From the NCBI RefSeq assembly GCF_900111825.1, contig NZ_FOJM01000020.1, positions 70,930 to 121,502 on the forward strand: a DNA stretch of 50,573 nucleotides, written 5' to 3'. Source of the stretch: Pedobacter suwonensis. GTDB taxonomy: Bacteria > Bacteroidota > Bacteroidia > Sphingobacteriales > Sphingobacteriaceae. Each line of letters opens with the position of its first letter. Positions within the stretch are counted from its first letter, which is position 1. This document shows, one piece after another, positions 7,685-16,199 of this stretch. Position numbers and translations under genes: made by a program. The notes beneath the pieces are model-generated. The model was not told where the DNA came from. It did no database searches and saw only the letters and a list, made by a program, of their open reading frames with translations.

Positions 7685-9595
7685 TTATTTCTTCGCCTCT
7701 GCTTTAACTTCAGGGGCACCGTTATTTAAAACCGTTTCGGTAGTTACACTTCTTCTACCGCTTGGGGCAATAACAATGGTTTTTAAAACCCTCTTCTCGC
7801 CTTTCGGAACCGTAATTTTTACAGGACCGTTGTATAAAAAAGCGTTTTCCGAAGGGCGCGATAGATCAATTGAATAATAAATCTTGCTTCCTAAAACCGG
7901 TGCTTTTAAATCAATGGTAAATTCACCGCCCGTTAAAGGTTGATCACTTAGGCCAATTTGAGTTGGTACCCAAAAGTTGATCCCCATTTTATCCAGGCGG
8001 GCCAAATGCACCGGTAAGCGCTCTTCGCTAAAGTTTTTTAAATCTTTGCGCTCAAGCGGCGACCACGCAATTTCTGCTAAAGCCAATAGGCGTGGGAAAG
8101 CATGATTTTCAGCTTTTGCAGTAGTTTTAATATACTCTGTCCACATATTGGCCTGTACGCCTTTAATATATTTTCGCTGATCGGCAGTAAGCACTTTTGG
8201 AATCGGATCATAAGCATATATTTTTTGGTACGGCGCAAAACCACCAATGGTAACCGGCTCATCAGGAGAATTAGATTGTTTGTGATCGATATATAAGCCC
8301 ATTGAACCAGGTGTCATGATTACATCATGATTTTGTTGTGCCGCAGCAATACCGCCGTCTTCACCCCTCCAGCTCATTACTGTAGCATTTGGTGCCAAAC
8401 CACCTTCTAAAATCTCATCCCAGCCAATAATAGAACGGCCTCTGCCATTTACATGTTTCTCTATTGTCTGGATAAAATAGCTTTGTAATTCATGCTCGTC
8501 CTTCAAGCCTTTTTCTTTCATTAAAGCCTGGCAAAACGGCGATTCTTTCCAATAGGTTTTTGGCGCTTCATCGCCACCGATATGGATATATTTTGAAGGA
8601 AAAATATCGATTACTTCATCAAGGATGTTATTCAGCATGGTAAAAGTATTGGCCGATGGGACGAAAATATCATCAAAAACACCCCAGGTTTGCTGTACTT
8701 GCTTGCCTTTTCGACTACCTGCCCAAGGCGTTTTATCGCTGATAAAAGTATCGCGATCAGGGAAACAGCTCAATTCCGGGTATGAAGCAATAGCGGCAGA
8801 TGCGTGACCGGGCAATTCAATTTCTGGGATTACGGTGATGTATTTAGCAGCAGCGTATTTAACAATTTCTTTGGCTTCTTCCTGTGTGTAGAAACCTTTA
8901 ACCGGCGTCAGGTAATTTCCATTACCCGGATAATTGCCTATGATGGTACCATTACGCGATGAACCGATTTCGGTGAGTTTAGGGTATTTTTTTATTTCCA
9001 ATCTCCAGCCCTGATCATCAGTTAAATGCCAGTGAAAAGTATTGATTTTATAATAAGCCAGCTGATCAATATACTTTTTGATAAAAGAAACCGGAAAAAA
9101 ATGACGACTTACGTCGAGCATTGTTCCACGATAGGCAAAACGTGGATAGTCATTGATACTAACCGCGGGAATGGTAATTTTATCGGCAGCTTTATCTGGC
9201 ATCATCTGCATAGCCGATTGAACGGCATAAAACAACCCCGCACCTTTTCCGGTTAAAACAATCTGTTTCGGGGTAACTTTAATGGTATACCCTTCAGCTG
9301 GCAATTGATCCGCACCTACAGATGTTAAAATAATGGCCTTTTGGTTAGGTTGGGTAATTTTAGTTTCGCGCAGGGCGAAGCCTGCCTTGTTTACCACAAA
9401 AGCATTTAATAAATCAGCCATCTTTGCTCCATCAATGCTTTGATTGACTAAAACTGTGGTTTTATCCAATTCAAAACTTCCACTTGCCCTCGTAATGGTT
9501 ACCGGTGCAGGTATAATGCCCATATTAGGATCGCGCTGCGCAAATGCACCTGTACTGATTAATACTCCAATAAAAACCGATAATGCTTTGTTCAT
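7685..9595 (-). CDS. Beta-N-acetylhexosaminidase, glycoside hydrolase family 20
   Basis: Exported enzyme removing terminal beta-linked GlcNAc/GalNAc from chitooligosaccharides, glycoproteins or peptidoglycan fragments by substrate-assisted catalysis. I start at MNKALSVFIG (9595), which gives a normal signal peptide cut near residue 20; the frame is open to 9637. Residues about 25-145 form the GH20b-like N-terminal domain and about 150-500 the TIM barrel. TFHWHLTDDQGW (187-198) and GHASAA are typical, and the catalytic pair D342-E343 lies in HIGGDEAPK. A C-terminal beta domain follows. No sugar transporter or SusC/D pair is adjacent. Confidence 0.95.
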   Translation of the reverse strand: MNKALSVFIGVLISTGAFAQRDPNMGIIPAPVTITRASGSFELDKTTVLVNQSIDGAKMADLLNAFVVNKAGFALRETKITQPNQKAIILTSVGADQLPAEGYTIKVTPKQIVLTGKGAGLFYAVQSAMQMMPDKAADKITIPAVSINDYPRFAYRGTMLDVSRHFFPVSFIKKYIDQLAYYKINTFHWHLTDDQGWRLEIKKYPKLTEIGSSRNGTIIGNYPGNGNYLTPVKGFYTQEEAKEIVKYAAAKYITVIPEIELPGHASAAIASYPELSCFPDRDTFISDKTPWAGSRKGKQVQQTWGVFDDIFVPSANTFTMLNNILDEVIDIFPSKYIHIGGDEAPKTYWKESPFCQALMKEKGLKDEHELQSYFIQTIEKHVNGRGRSIIGWDEILEGGLAPNATVMSWRGEDGGIAAAQQNHDVIMTPGSMGLYIDHKQSNSPDEPVTIGGFAPYQKIYAYDPIPKVLTADQRKYIKGVQANMWTEYIKTTAKAENHAFPRLLALAEIAWSPLERKDLKNFSEERLPVHLARLDKMGINFWVPTQIGLSDQPLTGGEFTIDLKAPVLGSKIYYSIDLSRPSENAFLYNGPVKITVPKGEKRVLKTIVIAPSGRRSVTTETVLNNGAPEVKAEAKK

Positions 9596-10170
9596 TTTTT
9601 GTATTGATTTATAGCTTAAACTAATTATTTGAACCAAGATAGAGATTATGGAGAAATTACAAATCCCACATTCTTGTTACAATCCAGATCAACCGTTTGA
9701 CTGCACTGCAAAAGAACATAAATTCTTAGCATGAAGAAGTTGTTATATGGATTTTAAGAAAGCCGGAAACCTGGATTGCTTAGCAAAGCCAAATTTATGT
9801 AGTGATATTGCCAAGGGACAGATCTCTTCATTTCGCTGAATTTTCGTAGATAATGACTACTTTTTTGTCAAACGTAGGAGAACTGATTAAAAACCTCGCT
9901 ATTAAACATGAATAGCAGCAGGAACCTTAGTACTTAAACCTGATCCGATCGCTATCGGATGTAATGGAAACACGCAAACGAGGTACGAGTGCGGAGTTGT
10001 AATAAAAAGCAGGACGAACTTTAAAAAGCACTACTGCAATTGCTTTCCAAAAACATTAAAAAAGATAACTTTACCGATAGATCTTTCCATTTCACTGCGT
10101 TCCAGTCTAGATGACGATTTTATCTTAGATTTAGGTAATATGGCCAGCTGAACTATTTTGAGGCAGCCAT
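9596..10170. other. Long spacer with dispersed-repeat fragments
   Basis: 575 bp without a supportable gene. Around 9951-10045 is a repeat copy with GCAGGACGAACTTTAAA, also found at 16022-16100. GATCCGATCGCTATCGGAT (9939-9960) is a palindrome fragment of the REP-like family. Near 10078-10115 another fragment reads AGATCTTTCCATTTCACTGC. Nothing else recognised. Confidence 0.6.
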
Positions 10171-10177
10171 TATAAAA

Positions 10178-10205
10178 AAAGAGAAGCCATTGCTGATTTC
10201 TCTTT
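10178..10205 (-). terminator. Intrinsic terminator of trxB
   Basis: Stem AAAGAGAA/TTCTCTTT with a 12-nt loop. On the minus strand it is followed by a run of seven T, 23 nt past the trxB stop. Confidence 0.85.
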
Positions 10206-10228
10206 ATTAAAATATTTTAAAATTATGC

Positions 10229-11185
10229 TTAAGCTTCTACGGGATGCTCTTTAGCAGCCAAATACCTTTCGGCATCAAGTGCAGCCATACAACCAGAACC
10301 TGCAGCGGTTACTGCTTGTCTGTAATACATGTCCTGCACATCACCACAAGCAAAAACACCTTCGATATTGGTTAAAGTAGAACCTGGTTTAGTGGTCAAA
10401 TAACCGGTTTCATCCATATCAAGTTGTCCTTTAAAAATATCTGTGTTCGGTTTATGGCCAATAGCCACGAAGAAACCTTCAACAGCAATATCAGATTCAA
10501 CACCTGTTTTGTTATTGATTACTTTTACTGCTGTTACATTTTTACCGTTACCCAAAATTTCTTGCGTTTCGGTATTGTAGTGTACAATAATGTTAGGAGT
10601 AGCTAACACGCGGCTAACCATTGCTTTTGACGCCCTGAATTCATCGCGGCGAACCAGCAAATGCACGGTTTTACAAAGTTTGGCTAAGTAAGTTGCTTCT
10701 TCTGCAGCGGTATCACCGGCACCTACAATGGCTACATCCTGACCTTTGAAGAAGAAACCATCGCAAACGGCACAGGCAGAAACACCGAAGCCATTGTATT
10801 GTTGCTCGCTCGGTAAACCCAACCATTTTGCGGTAGCACCTGTTGCAATAATTACAGTATCAGCAGTAATGGTTTTAATTTCGTCAACTACCACTTTATG
10901 AGGGGTTGAAGAGAAATCTACCGAGCTTACATAACCGAAACGGATATCGGTTCCGAAACGTTCGGCTTGCTTACGGAAATCTTCCATCATTTCGGGCCCC
11001 ATAATTCCTTGCGGGTAGCCAGGGAAATTTTCTACATCTGTAGTTTGAGTAAGCTGTCCGCCAGCTTGCATACCAGTATACATGATTGGTTTTAAATCAG
11101 CTCTGGCAGCATAAATTGCAGCAGTATAACCTGCAGGACCTGAACCTATAATTAAACACTGAACGTGTTCGTTTTCTTGTGACAT
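10229..11185 (-). CDS. trxB: Thioredoxin-disulfide reductase
   Basis: Cytoplasmic flavoenzyme passing electrons from NADPH through FAD to thioredoxin. The 318-aa length is standard. FAD-binding GSGPAGYTAA is at 14-23, the redox-active disulfide CAVC is at 138-141 followed by D142, NADPH-binding GAGDTAAEEA starts at 155, and the C-terminal FAD motif GVFACGDVQD is present. No thioredoxin gene lies next to it. It has its own promoter (11220-11251) and terminator (10178-10205), so it is a single-gene unit. Confidence 0.97.
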   Translation of the reverse strand: MSQENEHVQCLIIGSGPAGYTAAIYAARADLKPIMYTGMQAGGQLTQTTDVENFPGYPQGIMGPEMMEDFRKQAERFGTDIRFGYVSSVDFSSTPHKVVVDEIKTITADTVIIATGATAKWLGLPSEQQYNGFGVSACAVCDGFFFKGQDVAIVGAGDTAAEEATYLAKLCKTVHLLVRRDEFRASKAMVSRVLATPNIIVHYNTETQEILGNGKNVTAVKVINNKTGVESDIAVEGFFVAIGHKPNTDIFKGQLDMDETGYLTTKPGSTLTNIEGVFACGDVQDMYYRQAVTAAGSGCMAALDAERYLAAKEHPVEA

Positions 11186-11219
11186 TATATAATATGTTTG
11201 AAATTCATTAATCGTAGCG

Positions 11220-11251
11220 CAAATTTAATGCTTTAAATAATTGTTAACAAG
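11220..11251 (-). promoter_or_regulatory. Bacteroidota-type promoter of trxB
   Basis: On the minus strand: CTTG, 20 bp, TAAATTTG, close to the Bacteroidota consensus TTTG-N17-23-TAnnTTTG. It would give a leader of roughly 30 nt before the ATG at 11185. Confidence 0.65.
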
Positions 11252-11378
11252 CGAACATTGTCAACATAGTTTACTTATTAACATGTTGTTCGATAGGCAA
11301 AGCCAACGGCTTCAAACCAAATACCAAGTTGTTAAATAAGATCTAAACATTTAAATAATTCCACGTGCTGTTGTTAGA

Positions 11379-12023
11379 CTAATTGCTTTCAGCAAAAAAT
11401 TCTGGAGTTAAATAAAATATAGTATCAATAAAATATAAAATTCCATCTTTTGACAATACGTTTTCATCATGTAAATCTTCTAAAAGAATACCCAAACTGC
11501 GGTTTACATAGTCATGATTTCGGTTATTCTCGAATAAATTATAAGATAAAAATTGTTTGACTACATTCAAATCAGCAACTTCTGTTGATTTAATAAATTC
11601 TTGCTTAATTACGGCATAGAGTATTTCGTTAATAACTTTAAAACCCAATAATTCGTAAGCGGAAGATTTAAAAAAATAATTGTGAATAAGCAAACTATTA
11701 AAGTAATCAAACCAAGATTCATAAAATATTGAATCATTAATTTTAATTACATGAAAATCATCATAATAATAGACTCTTTGCTCTGCTCCGGCGCTAATAA
11801 ATTTATCTTCAGAAATTTCGGCCGAATAAAATAGATCTTCTTTTATGGCAAAGTTAATCAGATTGACTTTTTCTTCACTTTTGAAATGCTTTTGTTCTTT
11901 AGATCTGAGGCCTGTTTTCTCATTTCTTCTAAGGAAATTTTGCACTTTTTTGAGTTGGCTTGTTGAGCCAATTGATCCATCTCCAATAATGATATTTTGT
12001 AATTCATTTTTAATATTCTTCAT
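11379..12023 (-). CDS. Stand-alone kinase-like protein of polyvalent-protein type
   Basis: 214 aa whose layout matches the serine/threonine/tyrosine kinase-like domain found in phage and conjugative-element polyvalent proteins. After a 75-residue N-terminus come GAEQRVYYYDD (a glycine-loop-like start at 79), VIKI (K94 as the ATP-binding lysine), LLGF and a hinge-like YAVIKQEFI. DLHDENVL then supplies catalytic D183 and N188, and LYFIDT supplies metal-binding D200. All key catalytic positions look intact. The DNA appears more AT-rich than its neighbours, and no phage or mobile gene is adjacent, suggesting a transferred fragment or a domesticated domain. Substrate unknown. It has a good -7 box 14 nt before the ATG. 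Confidence 0.65.
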   Translation of the reverse strand: MKNIKNELQNIIIGDGSIGSTSQLKKVQNFLRRNEKTGLRSKEQKHFKSEEKVNLINFAIKEDLFYSAEISEDKFISAGAEQRVYYYDDFHVIKINDSIFYESWFDYFNSLLIHNYFFKSSAYELLGFKVINEILYAVIKQEFIKSTEVADLNVVKQFLSYNLFENNRNHDYVNRSLGILLEDLHDENVLSKDGILYFIDTIFYLTPEFFAESN

Positions 12024-12037
12024 TAAAATGGTGTGTA

Positions 12038-12045
12038 CAAAGATA
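12038..12045 (-). promoter_or_regulatory. -7 element of the kinase-like gene
   Basis: TATCTTTG on the minus strand fits TAnnTTTG and would place the start of transcription a few nt before the ATG at 12023. No clear -33 TTTG. Confidence 0.5.
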
Positions 12046-12118
12046 CTAATAAAATTCTAATCATACTTGTAGCAGTGATTCTTCTTACTGCTATCATCTT
12101 CAAAGCAGTTATCGCAGT

Positions 12119-13747
12119 TTAAGTCTGAATTACCCCAACACTAAATTTTTTGGTAATCGGTGATTGATTGGCTGCTTCAATGCCCATCGAAATGACCTTT
12201 CTGGTTTCAAGTGGATCGATAATGCCGTCAACCCAAAGTCGCGAAGCAGCATAGTAAGGCGTAGTCTGGCTATCATATTTATCGGTTATCTCTTTCAACA
12301 GCTCAGCTTGTTTTTCTGGCGTAATTACTTCGCCTTTAGCTTTTAAAGATGCTTCCTGAATTTGCAAAAGGGTTTTAGCGGCCTGTGAGCCTCCCATCAC
12401 GGCAATTTTTGCGGTAGGCCATGCGTAAATTAAACGCGGATCATAGGCTTTACCACACATGGCATAGTTACCGGCACCATAAGAATTGCCCAACACGATT
12501 GTAAATTTAGGCACTACCGAATTGGCAACAGCATTAACCATTTTGGCCCCGTCTTTAATGATACCGCCATGTTCAGAGCGACTGCCTACCATAAAACCAG
12601 TCACATCCTGCAGAAAAACCAAAGGGATTTTTTTCTGATTACAATTCATGATAAAACGGCTTGCCTTATCGGCACTATCCGAATAGATTACCCCGCCGAA
12701 CTGCATCTCCCCTTTTTTCGATTTCACCACTTTACGCTGATTGGCCACAATACCTACGGCCCAGCCATCAATACGGCCTAAACCACAAACAATACTTTGT
12801 CCGTAGCCTTTCTTATATTCTTCGAATTCGGATCCATCAACCAAGCGGTTAATAATATCCATCATTTCGTAAGGTTTATCTCGGTTTTCGGGGAAAATGC
12901 CGTACAATTCCTCTTCTTTTTCTTTTGGTTTAACTGAGGTAATACGATCGAAACCAGCAATTTGAGGAGCACCCAGCATACTCATGATGTTTTTAATGCT
13001 ATCTAAACAGGCCTGATCATTAGGATGTTTGTAATCGGTAACACCTGAAATTTCGCAATGTGTAGTTGCACCGCCTAACGTTTCGTTATCTACTTCCTCG
13101 CCTATGGCCGATTTAACGAGATAAGATCCCGCTAAAAATACCGAGCCAGTTTTATCTACAATCATGGCTTCATCGCTCATAATGGGTAAATAGGCACCTC
13201 CTGCAACACAAGCCCCCATAATGGCCGAAATCTGTACAATACCTTCCGAAGACATGATGGCATTGTTGCGGAACATCCTGCCGAAATGCTCTTTATCGGG
13301 AAAAATTTCATCTTGCATGGGCAGGTAAACACCAGCACTGTCAACCAAATAAATTACCGGCAAGCGGTTTTCCATGGCAATTTCTTGTGCACGCAGGTTC
13401 TTCTTGGCTGTCATCGGGAACCAGGCACCTGCTTTTACGGTCGCATCATTAGCCACAATCATACATTGCCGGCCACTCACATAACCAATGCCACACACCA
13501 CGCCAGCCGAAGGGCATCCCCCCTGCTCGGCGTACATACCATCAGCAGTAAAGGCTCCGACTTCTAAAAAATCAGAATCTTTATCAATTAAATAGGCAAT
13601 CCGCTCACGCGCCAGCAGCTTACCCTTTTCTTTTTGTTTTGCAGCATTTTTTTCGCCACCGCCCTGGTATACTTTTTTAAGTCTGGTTTTCAGTTCGTAC
13701 ACCAACTGCTTATTTACATCCTCATTTTTATTGAATTCGATATTCAT
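12119..13747 (-). CDS. Acyl-CoA carboxylase, carboxyltransferase (beta) subunit, methylcrotonyl-CoA type
   Basis: Carboxyltransferase half of a biotin-dependent acyl-CoA carboxylase, moving CO2 from carboxybiotin to an acyl-CoA. 542 aa with two crotonase-like domains: the N-terminal has YLVDSAGVYLPMQ and GACVAGGAYLP, and the C-terminal has FLQDVTGFMVGS, GNSYGAGNYAMCGKAYDPR and AWPTAKIAVMGGSQAA. The C-terminal wording is closer to methylcrotonyl- or geranyl-CoA carboxylase (leucine or terpenoid breakdown) than to propionyl-CoA carboxylase. The biotin-carboxylase alpha subunit, normally adjacent, is not in the window. The methylmalonyl-CoA epimerase gene is 34 kb away. Confidence 0.9.
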   Translation of the reverse strand: MNIEFNKNEDVNKQLVYELKTRLKKVYQGGGEKNAAKQKEKGKLLARERIAYLIDKDSDFLEVGAFTADGMYAEQGGCPSAGVVCGIGYVSGRQCMIVANDATVKAGAWFPMTAKKNLRAQEIAMENRLPVIYLVDSAGVYLPMQDEIFPDKEHFGRMFRNNAIMSSEGIVQISAIMGACVAGGAYLPIMSDEAMIVDKTGSVFLAGSYLVKSAIGEEVDNETLGGATTHCEISGVTDYKHPNDQACLDSIKNIMSMLGAPQIAGFDRITSVKPKEKEEELYGIFPENRDKPYEMMDIINRLVDGSEFEEYKKGYGQSIVCGLGRIDGWAVGIVANQRKVVKSKKGEMQFGGVIYSDSADKASRFIMNCNQKKIPLVFLQDVTGFMVGSRSEHGGIIKDGAKMVNAVANSVVPKFTIVLGNSYGAGNYAMCGKAYDPRLIYAWPTAKIAVMGGSQAAKTLLQIQEASLKAKGEVITPEKQAELLKEITDKYDSQTTPYYAASRLWVDGIIDPLETRKVISMGIEAANQSPITKKFSVGVIQT

Positions 13748-13799
13748 GGAGGCAATTTAAATTTAATTTTAGAAAAATGGTATTGACCAAAATGGTTTC

Positions 13800-14112
13800 T
13801 GGTCTAGCACCTGGTTTAACTGCAAAGAATACGTGAAGTGTTTTAAACACAGAGATCAAAGAGAAAAAGCACAGAGGTCAAAAAGTTGAGTTTAGCATCT
13901 CCGTGTTTTCCATACTTCCCTGGCTTTTTTAACCGCAAAGTGTATTAAGTGTTTTAACAAAGAGAGCACAAAGAGCAAAAGGGTATATATGTATATTTTG
14001 AAACGCTAAGTTTTAATCACAGAGATTACTAGAAAAGACCCTAAGAATAAAAAAGCTATTATGGCTCGGACCACTTTGTGTAAAACTCCGTGTGCTCTGT
14101 GGTGAATTGTCT
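13800..14112. repeat. 'CACAGAG' intergenic repeat tract (spacer 13748-14115)
   Basis: The spacer is made of repeated words: AACACAGAGATCAAAGAG, GCACAGAGGTCAAA, TTTTAACCGCAAAGTG, ATCACAGAGATTACTAG and finally GTGCTCTGTGGTGAA. It contains both orientations (CTCCGTG / CACAGAG), so large hairpins are possible. No ORF. Similar 'accgcaaag/cacagag' tracts are, from memory, widespread in Bacteroidota spacers. Confidence 0.7.
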
Positions 14113-14115
14113 TGT

Positions 14116-14655
14116 TTATTCTTGATAAACCACACCATTAATCTTGATTTTCTGGTATTGTTCGGCCCAGCCTTTACCTTTTATATATTTTACCTGTGTG
14201 GGGTGGCCTTTTAAATTCGGATGATAAATCGGATCAAACGAGAAAGTGATTTCATGATCTGATTTTTGAACCACCGTTACTTCATTATCGTTTTCATCTT
14301 TTTCGCCGGTAGTGAAAAATTTGTCGCCTTTGCTAGCAGAAAAATCTGCTCTGGTGTATGTTTTCAAAGGACTATCGGGATAGCCCTCGATCAATCTGTT
14401 ATGCTCATCTATCCTTAAGTAGACGGTGCTGACTGCATCGCCTCCTACCAAAGAATAGAACTTATAAAAAAGCTTGTTATTAATCCGAACGCTATCCTGA
14501 ATTTCGGTATAGGATTGCGCATTCATGTACCATAAATTACCAATCTGCATCGGTAAATAGGAATCAGCTGCCAATTGCTGCTCTTTATTGGTTTGACAGG
14601 ACAGGATAATCAGGCTAATAAAAATGTAGCCCAGGGATTTCTTGCTTTGGATCAT
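14116..14655 (-). CDS. Lipoprotein of unknown function
   Basis: 179 aa with a signal peptide and lipobox ILSC (cysteine at about residue 20), then a soluble beta-rich body (YLPMQIGNLWYMNAQSYTEIQDSV). The opening 'lipobox, then polar linker, then P.GN.W' is a common plan in small Bacteroidota outer-membrane lipoproteins. I recognise no catalytic motif. The gap to the MaoC-type gene upstream on the same strand is 59 nt, so co-transcription with it is possible. Confidence 0.72.
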   Translation of the reverse strand: MIQSKKSLGYIFISLIILSCQTNKEQQLAADSYLPMQIGNLWYMNAQSYTEIQDSVRINNKLFYKFYSLVGGDAVSTVYLRIDEHNRLIEGYPDSPLKTYTRADFSASKGDKFFTTGEKDENDNEVTVVQKSDHEITFSFDPIYHPNLKGHPTQVKYIKGKGWAEQYQKIKINGVVYQE

Positions 14656-14714
14656 AAGCGAATCTGTTTCTTAATTTACCATTAAATATAAACAATACGC
14701 CCCGCAATCAATAA

Positions 14715-15176
14715 TTAGCTTATAAAATGATATAAGAAAACGACCTCTCCGCTAAATGCAGGTTTTTTCTGGTCTTCAATTTCCATTTCGATAGCCATAT
14801 TAACTTTGGTTACACCACGGAGATTGATAATTGAAGCCAGTTTAGCTTTTAATCTTACCTTACTGTTTACGGTTACGGCCTGTGCAAACCTTAAACTTTC
14901 TATCCCATAATTGATCTCCATTTTTAAGTTCTGGATATCAACAATTTCTTTCCATAGATACGGGATTAACGACAGCGTTAAATAACCGTGCGCTATAGTT
15001 GCCTTAAAAGGGCCTTCATTTTGTGCTCTTTCCTCATCAACATGAATCCACTGATGATCTAATGTGGCATCGGCAAACTTGTTAATTTGATCTTGCGTAA
15101 TGGTATGCCACGAAGAAACTCCTAATTCTTTGCCCAGGTATTGTTCAAATTCTGCGTGCGAAGTGATAATTTGCAT
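14715..15176 (-). CDS. MaoC-type hot-dog dehydratase
   Basis: 153 aa of the MaoC / (R)-specific enoyl-CoA hydratase family, which hydrates trans-2-enoyl-CoA in fatty-acid oxidation or acyl supply. The hydratase signature is clear: FADATLDHQWIHVDEERA puts the catalytic pair at D40 and H45, and GPFKATIAHGYLTLSL forms the core of the hot-dog fold. Length is typical of stand-alone single-domain members. It lies 102 nt from the LOG-family gene on the same strand. The specific acyl chain is not predictable. Confidence 0.88.
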   Translation of the reverse strand: MQIITSHAEFEQYLGKELGVSSWHTITQDQINKFADATLDHQWIHVDEERAQNEGPFKATIAHGYLTLSLIPYLWKEIVDIQNLKMEINYGIESLRFAQAVTVNSKVRLKAKLASIINLRGVTKVNMAIEMEIEDQKKPAFSGEVVFLYHFIS

Positions 15177-15278
15177 TTATTATGTATGTTTGGCGCCAGG
15201 CGTTTTGCGTATGGCAGATTGATAATTTCTTAGTCTTACTTGATGCTCCCTAATTGATACTTCTTCTCGATACTTCTC

Positions 15279-15872
15279 CTAACTCAAATTTCTTTCCCTG
15301 AACCAGACCTCATCTGGAATAGCTGAAAAATCATCCATTTTATGAATTAAAGTTTCGGCTTCGGCTTCATTAAATACTAAATCCCGATTGGCTGGCTTCA
15401 GAAATTTACTTTTCACCATTATATCCATTTGGGCAAACAAGGGATCGTAAAAACCATCCACATTCAATACACCGATCGGTTTATGGTGCAGACCGAGCTG
15501 TAACCAGGTTAATACTTCAAAAAACTCCTCCAATGTACCAAATCCGCCAGGTAATATTATAAAACCATCGCTCAAATCAGCCATCTTCTGTTTTCGCTGA
15601 TGCATATTTTCGGTAACCAGCATTTCTGTCAAACCCTGGTGTCCAACTTCCTTATCCATTAAAAATTGAGGAATTACCCCTGTAACCAGGCCGCCCAATT
15701 CCAGCACATCATTGGCTATTAGTCCCATTACACCAACACTTCCTCCTCCATAAACCAATCTGATCTGTTGTTTTACCAGTGTTTCTGCCAACTGCTTTAT
15801 TGCATCACGCAAAGTTGCATCCCCATTAAAGTTTGAGCCGCAGTACACACAAACGGAATTAAGCTTATTCAT
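15279..15872 (-). CDS. LOG-family protein (TIGR00730), putative nucleotide 5'-monophosphate phosphoribohydrolase
   Basis: 197-aa Rossmann-fold protein of the LOG ('lonely guy') family. Plant members release free cytokinin from riboside monophosphates, and bacterial members hydrolyse AMP-like nucleotides. N-terminal VCVYCGSN, then YGGGSVGVMG at 41-50, R93 in HQRK and the diagnostic PGGFGTLEE at 108-116 are all present. Annotation as 'lysine decarboxylase' is an old error for this family. A weak 13-14-nt repeat (GATACTTCTTCTC-like, about 15248-15281) runs into its stop codon. Confidence 0.93.
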   Translation of the reverse strand: MNKLNSVCVYCGSNFNGDATLRDAIKQLAETLVKQQIRLVYGGGSVGVMGLIANDVLELGGLVTGVIPQFLMDKEVGHQGLTEMLVTENMHQRKQKMADLSDGFIILPGGFGTLEEFFEVLTWLQLGLHHKPIGVLNVDGFYDPLFAQMDIMVKSKFLKPANRDLVFNEAEAETLIHKMDDFSAIPDEVWFRERNLS

Positions 15873-16021
15873 TCATTAAAAAATTTACCGAAGTTAAGAT
15901 TTTATCTGCTTTCCATAAATTTTTATTCTGCACAACTTTTAGCAGCATGTAAAATATTAAGTTGCTATCAGATTTTTTTTAAAGACCATTGGTTTTGCTA
16001 AATAAAGCTGTTTGGAGAGAA

Positions 16022-16100
16022 AACCCTTACAGCAGCGAGAACTCGAAACGGAAAGCAGGACCGACTTTAACATGAAATACTGCCATCGCTTTTCAAACCA
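16022..16100. repeat. Dispersed spacer repeat, second copy of the 9951-10045 element
   Basis: Shares AAAGCAGGACCGACTTTAA and then TACTGCCATCGCTTTTC with the 9951-10045 spacer (AAAGCAGGACGAACTTTAA, TACTGCAATTGCTTTCC), in the same order and spacing. No ORF; spacer 15873-16199 otherwise looks empty apart from the terminator. Confidence 0.6.
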
Positions 16101-16146
16101 CATTGAGCACTCAAATAGTTAAGCAGTTATTTATTCCAATAAAAAA

Positions 16147-16167
16147 GGAGTGGCATTACACCACTCC
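16147..16167 (-). terminator. Intrinsic terminator of the TonB-dependent receptor
   Basis: Perfect 7-bp stem GGAGTGG/CCACTCC with a 7-nt loop, followed on the minus strand by six T, 33 nt past the receptor stop codon. Confidence 0.9.
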
Positions 16168-16199
16168 CTGCTAACCAAATATAAGAGAGAAAAAATTAA

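Noticed and set aside
8077..8296. Short frames opposite or within the hexosaminidase gene
   Set aside because: They are shadow frames of a well-supported gene, with no homology-like pattern.
12569..13567. Plus-strand frames within the carboxylase gene
   Set aside because: Reverse-frame shadows of a conserved enzyme gene.
15240..15290. Heptad repeat at the LOG-gene stop codon
   Set aside because: Only a 13-14-nt period with indels; too degenerate to count with the strict 7-nt arrays.
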